Assembly: GCA_948857205.1 (NCBI GenBank)
Contig: CAQPRV010000037.1
Coordinates: 1 to 21,176, forward strand
Reading direction: 5' to 3'
Length of the DNA stretch: 21,176 nucleotides
Origin: an uncultured Clostridia bacterium
Lineage (GTDB): Bacteria > Bacillota > Clostridia > TANB77 > CAG-508
Shown here piece by piece: positions 1 to 7,829 of this stretch; position 1 is the stretch's first letter; the number at the start of each line of letters is the position of its first letter. Position numbers and translations under genes: made by a program. Below the pieces are notes generated by a model. It saw only the letters and a list, made by a program, of their open reading frames with translations. It was not told the origin of the DNA and made no database searches.

Positions 1-329
1 CCTACTACAGTCGCATTCGTAATTTATTCTAAATGGATAATAGTGTAGTTTTGAACGTGAAAGAGGCGCATTTTATATGATTAGAATTTCTTAATATTTG
101 TAAGGCAGCCGAGAATTTGAATAAATATTTTAGATATTTTTCTTCCCTTTATTTAATTATCTACCCTAAAAAAATCAAGATTTGTAGGACTTAGGTATTA
201 GGAAAATAGCAATATACTGAACTGTAACTTCTATTATCTTTATCTACTCTTAATAACTTATTTCTATCTCATTTGCGTTTGCATAACTATGATAACTACT
301 GAAAGTTATTATGCCTCTTTTTTTGTATA
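1..329. other. Intergenic region, no gene recognised
   Basis: No ORF with a ribosome binding site or recognisable product is visible on either strand. A bulged hairpin near 281-317 (GCATAA ... TTATGC) is followed on the plus strand by a T-run, so it could terminate a plus-strand gene lying outside the window, but this is weak. Confidence 0.4.
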
Positions 330-368
330 CAAAAAAACTACTAATAATCTATAATTATTAATAGTTTT
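330..368 (-). terminator. Rho-independent terminator of veg
   Basis: On the minus strand, arms at 368-354 and 348-334 pair over 15 bp (AAAACTATTAATAAT type, one wobble position) around a 5-nt loop, and a T-run follows at 337-330. The stem begins inside the last codons of veg and includes its stop codon. Confidence 0.7.
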
Positions 369-663
369 GTTTTTTATAGTATTTCTTTTTTCTTTCTACT
401 GCCTGTGGTATTAATGGCGAATAAGAATCACCATCAAAAACTTCTACTTCAACTGTCCTTGTTAATACATCAGTATAACTATATGTTACATTTCTATCAT
501 TCTCCTCATATTTTACTACAAAAATATTTGGATATGCTTTTTCTATGGTAGCTTCTTTTTCAAAAACCTTACTTCTTCCTAAAGATCCTTTTACTATTAT
601 CTTTTGACCCACTTTATCTAAAATGTCTGTTTTTAAATTTGCAATGTCTGTTCTACAAATCAT
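358..663 (-). CDS. veg: Veg protein
   Basis: Small cytoplasmic protein of the Veg family, 101 aa (the Bacillus protein is slightly shorter). In Bacillus, Veg is highly expressed in vegetative cells and has been linked to stimulation of biofilm genes; its biochemical role is unclear. Recognisable features are the N-terminal segment with DILDKVGQKI and KGSLGRSK (about residues 14-33), then YPNIFVVKYEE and the SYTDVLTRTVEV block, and a basic tail. The ATG at 663 follows a GGGTGAT ribosome site and a consensus sigma-A promoter. It lies downstream of yabG on the same strand, the usual yabG-veg neighbourhood in spore formers, but with its own promoter and terminator. It lies outside the interrupting element. 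Confidence 0.9.
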   Translation of the reverse strand: MICRTDIANLKTDILDKVGQKIIVKGSLGRSKVFEKEATIEKAYPNIFVVKYEENDRNVTYSYTDVLTRTVEVEVFDGDSYSPLIPQAVERKKKYYKKQNY

Positions 664-694
664 TAGCTATCACCCACTCTCTTATGATAACATG

Positions 695-723
695 ATTATA
701 GCATTTTCATTCGTAAAAGTCAA
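695..723 (-). promoter_or_regulatory. Sigma-A promoter of veg
   Basis: On the minus strand TTGACT (723-718) is separated by exactly 17 bp from TATAAT (700-695), a near-perfect housekeeping promoter 32 bp upstream of the veg start. This fits the strong vegetative promoter known for veg in Bacillus. Confidence 0.85.
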
Positions 724-833
724 AAATTGTTATTTATTATCGAATTAATGTATCCCTTTATTTTAAGGCATTTTTTAATCTTTTTTTATAATTTTACATT
801 TCTTTTACAATTATATTACAAAATCATTACATT

Positions 834-1682
834 TCATTCTCTAATCATTTTTCCATTTGCTCCTATGCCACTTATTCCTCTTTTTCCATCTCTTATTTCT
901 CTTGCTATATCATCAATTGTTATATACTTATATTTTTCCGTAAATGCAACTTTTTCTGCTACTACTAATGGATCTAGAAAATCAATTAGAATTCTAGCTG
1001 GTGATGAAGCAAAATTTGCTCCTGCAGATATAATTGCTTCAAAATAGCTCTGACAGGCTCCAGCAAATATTACTAAATTTTTTTCATATTCACTATCATA
1101 TCTTCTTGCTTCTTTCACTGTATTTATAAAATGTCTAGAATTTCTGTAATTGTATACGTTGTGATAATCTCTTCCTTTTTTTATCATTCCATCATGACCT
1201 GTTATTACTAGTATGTCTGGATTATATATTTCTAATAAATTGTATACAACTTTTGGTTGTTTATATTCTGGAATGTTCTTTACTATTGCATTTAAGCCCA
1301 ATTTTTGGTAATATCTATATGACTTTTCACTATATTTTTTGTCTCCATCTAAATGTAGAATTTTTCCTGTTATTATTTTTTCTTTACTTCTATTATTTTT
1401 AGTTAATAGTCCTATTGTGTAATTTTTATCTTCTTCTTTTCTTTTATTTTGTTGAATTCTCTTTTCAATACTATTTTCTAATTCTTTTATTACTTTTTTT
1501 AATTCTTCCTTTTGTATTAATTCTAAGTCTTCTATTTGGCAATCTGCTTCAACTCTTTTTGTAATTCCTTTTAGTATAGCTATTCTTCCATTTCTTGTTT
1601 CTATTATATTTTTTACTGTGAATATTACGTCCTTTTTATATGATATTCTTCCAACTATGTCACCTTTATTTATCTTTTTCAT
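834..1682 (-). CDS. yabG: Sporulation-specific protease YabG
   Basis: YabG (peptidase family U57) is a mother-cell protease that processes spore coat proteins and, in Clostridioides, germination proteins. The 282-aa ORF is full length. The N-terminus (KINKGDIVGRISYKKDVIF) is the typical start of the family, followed by a charged region (about 55-95). The protease part has the conserved VITGHDG block (His163) and the FAGACQS block (Cys210), then SSPARILIDFLDPL. The start has a good GAGGTGAT ribosome site. A sigma-K-type promoter and a small hairpin lie upstream. It is the first complete gene downstream of the spoIIID C-half and is separated from it by terminators, so it is probably its own unit. 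Confidence 0.93.
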   Translation of the reverse strand: MKKINKGDIVGRISYKKDVIFTVKNIIETRNGRIAILKGITKRVEADCQIEDLELIQKEELKKVIKELENSIEKRIQQNKRKEEDKNYTIGLLTKNNRSKEKIITGKILHLDGDKKYSEKSYRYYQKLGLNAIVKNIPEYKQPKVVYNLLEIYNPDILVITGHDGMIKKGRDYHNVYNYRNSRHFINTVKEARRYDSEYEKNLVIFAGACQSYFEAIISAGANFASSPARILIDFLDPLVVAEKVAFTEKYKYITIDDIAREIRDGKRGISGIGANGKMIRE

Positions 1683-1743
1683 TGTATCACCTCAATATTC
1701 AGAGAAATCTTGTGAATTTTCTCTGTTAACCATTTGGCTATTA

Positions 1744-1772
1744 TATTTTATGTCGAATTTTTGTATTATGTG
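1744..1772 (-). promoter_or_regulatory. Sigma-K-type promoter of yabG
   Basis: On the minus strand CACA (1772-1769), 16 bp, then CATAAAATA (1752-1744) match the sigma-K consensus mACm-16-CATAnnnTA at every defined position. It is about 60 bp upstream of yabG, a sigma-K gene in Bacillus. The intervening leader holds an 8-bp hairpin (CAGAGAAA 1700-1707 with TTTCTCTG 1718-1725), of unknown role. Confidence 0.7.
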
Positions 1773-1927
1773 ACATTTATTTTTCATGGTGTAAATAAAG
1801 GTGTTGAAAAACAGAAGAACAAAAGCGACATGATTAGAATATTTTGACCTTTTAACTTACTTACATGTTTCGTTTTTGTTCACCCGCGAAAATTTTGGAA
1901 GAATTTTCTGTGGAATGTTTTTTTGTT

Positions 1928-2006
1928 GTATAGAAAAATCGGAGTTTTTTCCTATACATTAAAAAAAATCATTGTTTTTACATATGTATTTTTAATGATT
2001 TTTTTT
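1928..2006 (-). terminator. Two hairpin terminators downstream of spoIIID
   Basis: A perfect 13-bp stem (1961-1973 with 1994-2006, AATCATT core) has A-runs and T-runs on its two sides, so it can terminate transcription in both directions; its loop carries the palindrome TACATATGTA. A second hairpin (GTATAG 1928-1933 with CTATAC 1952-1957) follows. On the minus strand both lie just after the spoIIID C-half stop codon. Confidence 0.65.
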
Positions 2007-2051
2007 AATATTATTTACATTTATATAATTTTTTATAGTTACCCTTTTTTA

Positions 2052-2201
2052 TTAATCTTTTTTTATCATTTTGCTATATTTCATCTTTGTTGCCATTCCT
2101 CCTCTTATATGTCTTTCTGCTTTGTTCTCATCTAATATCTTTCTTACTTCTTTAGCTAGAGTAGGATTTATCTTCCTTAGTCGTTCAGAAACATCTTTAT
2201 G
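2052..2201 (-). CDS. spoIIID: SpoIIID, C-terminal half (split gene)
   Basis: In the minus-strand frame that ends at 2052, the segment from HKDVSERLRKINP through RHIRGGMATKMKYSK to the end matches the C-terminal half of SpoIIID, the mother-cell DNA-binding regulator of sporulation (Bacillus SpoIIID carries the equivalent RHLRGGEATKLKYKK). The basic tail contributes to DNA binding in the known protein. This half lacks the N-terminal helix-turn-helix, which is encoded at 17790-17960. The frame is open further upstream to an ATG at 2240, but residues before IHKDV are not SpoIIID-like, and no ribosome site precedes that ATG, so as it stands this is half a gene. Joining at the TG/CA core gives codons ...ACA GTA CAT AAA GAT GTT TCT..., restoring an 88-aa protein (Bacillus about 93 aa). 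No frameshift or stop is seen in it. Confidence 0.9.
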   Translation of the reverse strand, partial: HKDVSERLRKINPTLAKEVRKILDENKAERHIRGGMATKMKYSKMIKKD

Positions 2202-2230
2202 TATCGATGTTACTTTTCGTAACGGTAGAA
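2172..2230 (-). other. Attachment site at left end of element
   Basis: Hybrid half-site. The proposed crossover is the dinucleotide TG at 2200-2201 (CA on the gene strand). The sequence around it, ACATCTTTATGTATCG, aligns directly with ACATCCTTGTGTACTG at the other junction (12 of 16). The element-side flank (2202-2230) is an inverted copy of the element-side flank of the right junction (19 of 29 positions), including GATGT near the core and a perfect AACGGTAGAA arm at 2221-2230. This dyad symmetry around a central dinucleotide is typical of sites for large serine recombinases. Confidence 0.8.
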
Positions 2231-3777
2231 TTAATATCATTAAAATTAGTAATAACTGCTGGTGTACTACCTATTTCATTAAGTAATTTAAGTCTGACTT
2301 CTACATTTGAGTCACTATCAACTTCGATTACATCTATAATTGTTTTTAGCATAGCATTTGTTATTGTGTGATTATTTAATATGTCATCTACTGTGCTAAT
2401 TGTTTTAGATAGTTCTTTTTCTAATACATCTTTTTCTTTTATTTCTGATGTGATTAGTTTTAGTTCTCGCTCTAATCTTGCAATATCTTCATTTAATGGG
2501 TTTGTATATTTCTTTAATTCCTCAATATTGATTACTTCATTTTGAAACATCTCCATATATTTTTGCTTTTTGCTAGTTACCTTTTCTATTTCTTTCAAAA
2601 GGCTTTCTTCACTTCGTTCATTGTTTTCCCTTAATTTAGTAATCTTTTCAAATTCTTTTTCTACTGCTTTCATAAAATTCCTTTTGTTTGAAATAATGCT
2701 TTTTAAATATTCTTTTATGGCATTTAGAAGTTCTTCTTCTTCAATTACAGTTGTGTTAGGACAGTGATTTATCCCCATTGAATTTCTTCCACTGCATACC
2801 CATCTTATATATTCTGGTCCATCATTTGTGTATTTTCTTCTTATTCTTCTAAATGAATAACCACAATGTTTACAATAGATAAGTGTACTAAATACATATT
2901 CTGTTTTTTCACGTTTATTGTTTAGCTTAAATTCGTTTGACCTTTGAGCTAAAATATCTTGTGCTCTATTATATAATTCATCTGATATTATTCTCATTTC
3001 TGGTCTTTCTACTGTTATCCAATCTTCTACTGGTAAGTCTCTTCTTGCTCCTGTTATAAAGTCTGTTACTTCACTCTTTTTATTTGTTACTCGTCCTGTA
3101 TAAATTGGATTTTTTAGCATTCTTGCAATAGATGTCTGTACCCATTTTGATTTTGTTTTCTTTGTTCTTATCCCTCTATCATTTAAATTCCAAGCAATTT
3201 TAGTTGTTCCAACTCCTTTATATACATAACTTTCAAATATTTCTTTTACGATTTTTGCTTCTTCTTCATTTATTTTTAAAATGTATCTTTCATCAGGTAT
3301 TTTATCATAACCAAATACAATATTTGGAACTCGTCCTTTTTTTGCAGTAATGTCTTTTCCAAATTTAACTCTTTTAGACATATTGGCACTTTCTTGTTGT
3401 GCCATTGCTCCTAAAATTGTTAGTATAAATTCGGATCCACCTTCCATGATTTCGCCATTGTTTAAAAAGTCTACTTCAATTCCATAAGATTTTAGCTCTC
3501 TTATGCTTTGAAGTAAATCTACTGTATTTCTTGCAAAACGGCTTACATCTTTTACAACTACTTTATCAAATTTTTTTGCTTTAGCATCTTGCATCATTTG
3601 TTGAAACTGCTTTCTGTGTTTTATTTGCTTTCCTGATATTCCTTCATCTGCATATAGATTGTACAATTCATAATTGTTCTTTTTTGTAAATTCATTAAAA
3701 AACTCAATTTGCTTTTCAAATGACTCTACTTGTGATTCTTTTTCAGTTGATACTCTTGCATATGCTGCAATTTTCAT
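2197..3777 (-). CDS. Large serine site-specific recombinase
   Basis: A 526-aa recombinase of the SpoIVCA / phage integrase type that would cut and rejoin DNA at the att sites through a serine-DNA intermediate. Residues 1-150 form the resolvase catalytic domain with YARVSTEKE (nucleophile Ser10), DEGISGK and VVKDVSRFARN. A recombinase domain follows (about 165-290), then a zinc ribbon (YCKHCGYSF ... WVCSGRN ... HCPN, about 315-360) and a long coiled coil (about 365-450). Length is normal and no lesion is seen. The 3' end crosses the attachment core, and its TAA stop (2199-2197) lies on the spoIIID side, so the excised circle would extend the protein by 8 residues. The ribosome site is weak (AGTGAT close to ATG) and no clear sigma-A promoter is seen, compatible with low or developmental expression. 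The role in excising this element is inferred from position. Confidence 0.93.
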   Translation of the reverse strand: MKIAAYARVSTEKESQVESFEKQIEFFNEFTKKNNYELYNLYADEGISGKQIKHRKQFQQMMQDAKAKKFDKVVVKDVSRFARNTVDLLQSIRELKSYGIEVDFLNNGEIMEGGSEFILTILGAMAQQESANMSKRVKFGKDITAKKGRVPNIVFGYDKIPDERYILKINEEEAKIVKEIFESYVYKGVGTTKIAWNLNDRGIRTKKTKSKWVQTSIARMLKNPIYTGRVTNKKSEVTDFITGARRDLPVEDWITVERPEMRIISDELYNRAQDILAQRSNEFKLNNKREKTEYVFSTLIYCKHCGYSFRRIRRKYTNDGPEYIRWVCSGRNSMGINHCPNTTVIEEEELLNAIKEYLKSIISNKRNFMKAVEKEFEKITKLRENNERSEESLLKEIEKVTSKKQKYMEMFQNEVINIEELKKYTNPLNEDIARLERELKLITSEIKEKDVLEKELSKTISTVDDILNNHTITNAMLKTIIDVIEVDSDSNVEVRLKLLNEIGSTPAVITNFNDINSTVTKSNIDT

Positions 3778-3867
3778 AACATCACTACTTTCTATCTTTT
3801 TCTATTTTTTTATTTTCGTTCTGTTACATTTTAGTATATTATTTTTATTTGTTTAAAATATAGGCAT

Positions 3868-3900
3868 AAAAAACTACTCTCTTTTGAGAATAGTTTTTGT
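3868..3900. terminator. Bidirectional terminator upstream of the recombinase
   Basis: AAAAACTA-C-TCTC (3869-3881) pairs with GAGA-A-TAGTTTTT (3886-3898) around a TTTT loop, giving 12 bp with one mismatch and T-runs on both strands. It separates the minus-strand small ORF from the recombinase, so the recombinase is probably transcribed on its own. Confidence 0.7.
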
Positions 3901-3934
3901 AATAAAATTTTTTTCTTAATTATTATATATCTTC

Positions 3935-4117
3935 TTAAATATATAATTTTTCTTGTATTTTTTTGTGAGAATTTTGATAAGAATTTATATTTTTATATTC
4001 AAATTTTATCTTTTTATCATTTTCTGCTACATTATAAGCTAGAACTCCAGCTATAGCTTGTACTATTTGTTCTTCTGTATTAGGATTACTAAATGTAATA
4101 TTCAAACTCTTTTGCAA
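3935..4117 (-). CDS. Small hypothetical protein, about 60 aa
   Basis: A 60-aa acidic-to-basic protein (starting MQKSLNITFSNPNTEEQ, ending in a Lys/Gln-rich tail) that I do not recognise. I chose the TTG at 4117 because a GGTGAG ribosome site (4127-4122) lies 4 nt before it; a longer reading from TTG at 4129 has no good site. It has no signal peptide or membrane segment. It lies downstream of the carD-like gene on the same strand and just before the recombinase, from which a terminator separates it. By size and place it could be an accessory such as a recombination directionality factor, but no sequence feature shows this. Confidence 0.5.
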   Translation of the reverse strand: MQKSLNITFSNPNTEEQIVQAIAGVLAYNVAENDKKIKFEYKNINSYQNSHKKIQEKLYI

Positions 4118-4216
4118 GATTCTCACCAACTTTCTTTTAATACTATGTTTTATTTAAAACTTTTAGTACTTTTTTATAATGAAAATCTTGCATATTAATT
4201 TCTAATTTATTTTTTG

Positions 4217-4786
4217 TTATATGTTATCTGATGTACCTGTTCCATCAAAAGGAATAAATTTATTTACTACACTTTCTTCTTCTATTTCATCAGCTCTGAA
4301 CATCATAAATGATGTATTGATTTTTGTATCTACTAATTGCTCTATTTCTTCTTGTGTTGCATGTTCTGCTAATACTAATTCACTTACTAATATTTGCTTA
4401 GCATTTGATAGCATTTTCTTTTCTCCTGTTGATAATCCTTTTTCTTTTTGTTTAAAACTTAAGTTTCTAACAACATCTGCAATTTCATAGATGTCTCCAC
4501 TTTTCATTTTATCCATATTGTCTCTATAACGCTTGTTCCAGTTTTTGTCCATTTCTGTTTCGTCTTTTTCTAATATTCCTATTACTTTGTCTGCTGAACC
4601 TTTATCTATAATATTTCTTACTCCTACTGATTCTGCCTTAGCGGTTGGTACCATTATTTTTACTTCTCCTGGCATTTTCAATATGTAATATGATTGTTTC
4701 TCTCCTAATATATCTTTTTCCTCTATTGAATCTATTATACCTGCACCATGCATTGGGTATACTATTTTGTCACCTACATTGAACAT
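4217..4786 (-). CDS. CarD/CdnL-family transcription regulator
   Basis: CarD-family proteins bind the RNA polymerase beta subunit through a Tudor-like N-terminal domain and alter promoter open-complex stability. The N-terminus FNVGDKIVYPMHGAGII, then EKQSYYILKMPG and IMVPTAKAESVGVR (residues 1-60), is typical of this domain, followed by the helical C-terminal part with NKRYRDNMDKMKSGD and LSTGEKKMLSNAKQILVSEL. Length 189 aa is a little longer than most, through an acidic tail. I start at the ATG at 4786: the ribosome site AAAGGAG would overlap an ATG at 4795 but is well spaced from 4786. It is downstream of dut on the same strand. A CarD-like gene is often chromosomal core; here it is element cargo. 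Confidence 0.88.
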   Translation of the reverse strand: MFNVGDKIVYPMHGAGIIDSIEEKDILGEKQSYYILKMPGEVKIMVPTAKAESVGVRNIIDKGSADKVIGILEKDETEMDKNWNKRYRDNMDKMKSGDIYEIADVVRNLSFKQKEKGLSTGEKKMLSNAKQILVSELVLAEHATQEEIEQLVDTKINTSFMMFRADEIEEESVVNKFIPFDGTGTSDNI

Positions 4787-4991
4787 GTAAGTCATCTCCT
4801 TTCAGCATTTTTTGTTTGATTAATTAAAAAGCGTAATAATGTTAAATTAATATTAATAACTTTATTGGTTTTTTTAACCATTTTTATTATACAATAAAAA
4901 ATGGCAAAAGTCAAAGCCTTTACCACCTATTTTTTATGTCTATTTTTGTTCTTTCCCTTGTGTTTCTAAGCATTATAATTTTTAATTTTTT

Positions 4992-5453
4992 TTATTTTGT
5001 TGTTGAGCCAAACCCCCCTACTCTTTCTCCTTCTGAATTATCATCATCTGTTATTAGATATTTTTCAAATATTGCTTGACCTATTGCTTCTCCTTTTTTT
5101 ATTTCTATATCTTCTTCTTTAATATTGTAAAATGCAAACATAAAATGTCCATCATTGTCTGAATTTCCATAATAGTCTTTATCTATTACTCCTACACTAT
5201 TTGCCATTATTAACCCTTTTTTCTTTGGATTTGAACTTCTATTATATAATAGTAACATTTCATCATCTTGCATATACGCTTTAAGTCCCGTTTTTATTAA
5301 TGTTGGTGCCATTCCTTTTTTAAAGCTCGGAACTACTACATCTTCTGCTGCTTCTATGTCATATCCAGCTGAATATCTAGTTTTTCTTATTGGTAAATTT
5401 ATTCCTTGGTTTTCAAATCCTTTTGCTATTTCAAATCCTCTTTCTCTTTTCAT
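4992..5453 (-). CDS. dut: dUTP diphosphatase
   Basis: Trimeric dUTPase, hydrolysing dUTP to dUMP and pyrophosphate, which keeps uracil out of DNA and feeds dTMP synthesis. All five family motifs are present: YSAGYDIEAAED (27-38), RSS (72-74), NSVGVIDKDYYGN (85-97), GEAIGQAIF (121-129) and the C-terminal GERVGGFGST (142-151). Length 153 aa is normal. The ATG at 5453 has AAGGAG 8-9 nt upstream. The form with a longer loop between motifs 3 and 4 is common in clostridia and their phages. It heads the minus-strand group dut, carD-like, small ORF, recombinase and diverges from the zinc-ribbon gene and tyrS. Confidence 0.93.
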   Translation of the reverse strand: MKRERGFEIAKGFENQGINLPIRKTRYSAGYDIEAAEDVVVPSFKKGMAPTLIKTGLKAYMQDDEMLLLYNRSSNPKKKGLIMANSVGVIDKDYYGNSDNDGHFMFAFYNIKEEDIEIKKGEAIGQAIFEKYLITDDDNSEGERVGGFGSTTK

Positions 5454-5615
5454 TTCTTTATCTCCTTTTTTTCTTTTATTTTTTCACAACTTTTTTTAAT
5501 TGTCAATACATAATTTTTTTATTATTTTATTAGAAATACTTTCACTTTTATAAAAAATATGATAAAATACAATAAATTTTGTTAATTAATGTCAAAAGAT
5601 GAATGGAGGAAAAAA

Positions 5616-5888
5616 ATGGAGTTTAATAAATGTAGTAGATGTGGAAGCTTTTATTTAGCTAATGGAAATGTTTGCCCAAAATGTGTGGCTAAAGATGGAT
5701 TTGAATTTTCAACGTTTAAATCTTATATAAAAGAAAATGGATTACAAGAAAGTTTAGACCAAATATCAGGACACACAGGTATTACTGTAAAAAACCTAAA
5801 TAGGTTTCTAGGATATGATGAATTCCAAGAATATAAATTACAAAATGGAAATAATATAAAAACAGGAAATAATAAAAATAGTCTGTAG
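5616..5888 (+). CDS. Zinc-ribbon protein of the YvyF/TIGR03826-like type
   Basis: A 90-aa protein with an N-terminal zinc ribbon (Cys6, Cys9, Cys20, Cys23) followed by a helical segment with ITVKNLNRFLGYDEF. This resembles the small flagellar-operon YvyF-type family, where the molecular role is unclear. I prefer the ATG at 5616, which has GGAGG at 5605-5609 with a 6-nt spacer; an in-frame ATG at 5589 lacks a site. A possible -10 (TATGAT 5558-5563) precedes it, with no convincing -35. It ends 16 bp before tyrS and is likely cotranscribed with it. No flagellar gene is near. Confidence 0.6.
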   Translation: MEFNKCSRCGSFYLANGNVCPKCVAKDGFEFSTFKSYIKENGLQESLDQISGHTGITVKNLNRFLGYDEFQEYKLQNGNNIKTGNNKNSL

Positions 5889-5904
5889 AAAGGAATATAT
5901 CAAA

Positions 5905-7130
5905 ATGATAAATGTATTTAATATATTAGAAGAAAGAGGATATATTGAACAGATGACTCATCCAAAAGAAATTAAAGAGTTATTCGCAAAAGAATCTGTT
6001 CCTTTTTATATAGGAATTGACCCTACAGCAGATAGTTTGCATGTAGGTCATTTTGTTTCTTTAATGGTCGCTAGTCATATGCAAAAATGTGGTCATAAGC
6101 CAATTATATTAGTTGGTGGTGGTACTGCAACAATTGGTGATCCTTCTCGGAAAAATTGATATGAGAAAAATGCTTTCTCGTGAAGAAATTGATAATAATG
6201 TTAAAAGTATAAAAAAACAAATTGAAAAATTCGTTAGTTTTGAAGGCATAAACGGTGCTATCATTGTAAATAATGCAGATTGGTTATTAGAATTAAATTT
6301 TGTTAATTTTGTTCGTGATATTGGAAGTCTATTTTCTGTAAATAAAATGCTTTCAGCAGAATGTTATAAACAAAGACTTGAAACAGGTTTAACCTTTTTT
6401 GAAATGAGCTATATGTTAATGCAATCATATGATTTCTTATATTTATATGAAAAATATGGATGTAAGTTACAAATGGGACGGAAATGATCAATGGTCAAAT
6501 ATCATTGGTGGTGTTGATTTAATTAGAAAAATCGGTAAAGAAGATTCTTTTGGATTAACTTTTAAACTTCTTACTACAAAAGAAGGTAAGAAAATGGGAA
6601 AAACTGAAAAAGGTGCATTATGGCTAGATCCTTCAAAAACGTCTCCATATGAATTTTATCAATATTGGAGAAATATGGAAGATTCTAGTGTTGAAAATGT
6701 TTTAAAAATGTTAACTTTCTTGCCTATGAATGAAATTAATGAATTATCTAATTTAAAAGATGAAAAAATAAATGAAGCAAAAAAAATAGCTGCATTTGAA
6801 ATAACAAAATTAATTCATGGTGAAGATGAAGCAAAAAAGGCTGAAGATGCTTCAAATGCTTTATTTATCGGTCAAGGTAGCCTTGACAATATGCCTACAA
6901 TTGAAATAGAAAATATTGACATTTCTATTATAGAAGCAATTGTATTAACTAATATTGCACCTTCAAAAGCTCAAGCTAGAACTTTAATTAATCAAGGTGG
7001 TATTTCTTTAAATTATCAAAAAATAACTGATGCTAATTATAAATTAACAACTAAAGATTTTGAAAATGGATATGCTATTCTAAAAAAAGGAAAAAAAGTA
7101 TTTTTTAAATTACAAAGTAAAATAAGTTAA
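5905..7130 (+). pseudogene. tyrS: Tyrosyl-tRNA synthetase with two +1 frameshifts at CGG
   Basis: Class I TyrRS, which would charge tRNA-Tyr. The reading is complete but in three frames. Frame 1 (5905-6159) has the HVGH signature (46-49) and GGGTATIGDPS. Frame 2 covers DMRKMLS to KLQMG. Frame 3 (to 7130) has NDQWSNI, the KMSKS-like KKMGKTEKGALWLD and a C-terminal S4 domain (SKAQARTLINQGG). At both breaks one extra base before GGA shifts the frame: the in-frame codon is CGG (6148-6150 and 6479-6481) and a UGA follows 1-2 codons later. Skipping the C gives the expected Gly of GDPSGK and of QMGGNDQW. Apart from these, no lesion is seen and all motifs are kept, which is unusual for an old pseudogene. 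It could be a fresh pseudogene, a gene read by +1 frameshifting, or sequence error. No T-box leader is visible. Confidence 0.85.
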
Positions 7131-7252
7131 GAATATATAATTGTTCTATTTATTCTTTATTTAATTACTCTTTGAATATATATAATTAAGCTACAATTTA
7201 GCATAATAATATCTTTTAATTTTTTAGAATTTTCTACTTCTATTTCACAATC

Positions 7253-7280
7253 AAGTAGCATTAAATTGCTACTTTTCTTT
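7253..7280 (+). terminator. Terminator downstream of tyrS
   Basis: AAGTAGCA (7253-7260) and TGCTACTT (7267-7274) form a perfect 8-bp stem with a 6-nt loop, followed by TTCTTT. It lies 122 bp after the tyrS stop. Confidence 0.6.
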
Positions 7281-7297
7281 AAAAATTATAGGTAGTA

Positions 7298-7323
7298 CAG
7301 ATGATAATTTAAATTATCATCTG
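7298..7323. repeat. 26-bp perfect palindrome
   Basis: CAGATGATAATTT is followed immediately by its reverse complement with no spacer. It sits between the tyrS terminator and the 3' end of the histidine-phosphatase remnant, with no T-run beside it. It could act as a protein-binding site or as an RNA stem in either direction. Confidence 0.6.
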
Positions 7324-7370
7324 CATACTGACTATATAACAATTCAATTAATTTATCTTTCTAATATATA

Positions 7371-7829
7371 TTAAAAATTAATTGTTACCATTTCTAAATT
7401 TTCTATTGCTCTAACTTTTAATCCAAGTATTCTATGTATTGCATATATAACTCCTCCATGTGTAACAATTAGGATTTTTTCGTTATTATAATCATTTTTT
7501 AACATTTCTAAAAAGTCTAAAATACGATTATCAAATTCTTCAAATTTTTCTCCATTTGGTAGAACTGTTTTATTATGCATTAAAAATTGTTTTTCATCAG
7601 TATTAGGAGTATTCTCCCAATCACCAAGTCCTCTTTCAATTATTCGTTCACCATAAATTTTATTTAAATAAGGAACTAAGATTTCAGCAGTTTGCTTTGT
7701 TCTTTTTAATGGAGAGCAAAAGCAAATATCAAAATCAGATGGAAAATTTTTTGATTTTTCCTTAGTATCTTTTAAACGTTTTTTACTCAATTCACAATCT
7801 ACTTGCCCTTGTATTAATCTTTTCTCATT
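7371..7829 (-). pseudogene. Histidine phosphatase (phosphoglycerate-mutase-like), 5'-truncated
   Basis: The frame reads NEKRLIQGQVDCELSKK at its upstream end, then SDFDICFCSPLKRTKQTAEIL (the second catalytic Arg region), GLGDWEN, and VTHGGVIYAIHRIL (catalytic His) before the stop, so it belongs to histidine phosphatase branch 1. The essential N-terminal RHG motif, which normally stands about 10 residues before EKRIQGQ, is missing: upstream of 7829 the sequence is unrelated and a stop codon occurs at 7847-7845. An ATG/Met reading could start at 7790, but that protein would lack the phospho-acceptor His. I therefore call it a truncated, inactive gene joined to foreign sequence. Confidence 0.8.

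Noticed and set aside
727..1047. Plus-strand ORF opposite yabG
   Set aside because: It is the antisense of yabG and has no ribosome site; composition reflects the opposite coding strand.
2052..2240. A stand-alone 62-aa gene starting at the ATG at 2240
   Set aside because: No ribosome site, overlap with the recombinase, and only the part after the att core resembles a known protein (SpoIIID C-half).
3430..3440. In-frame CGG in the recombinase
   Set aside because: The plus-strand CGG here reads CCG on the gene strand; no in-frame CGG occurs in the recombinase.
5455..5904. T-box leader upstream of tyrS
   Set aside because: No T-box sequence (TGGNACCGCG type) or specifier stem-loop is present in the short upstream region.
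6148..6481. Calling tyrS a plainly dead pseudogene
   Set aside because: All other motifs are intact and both lesions share the same CGG-GGA context, so frameshifting or sequence error remain open.
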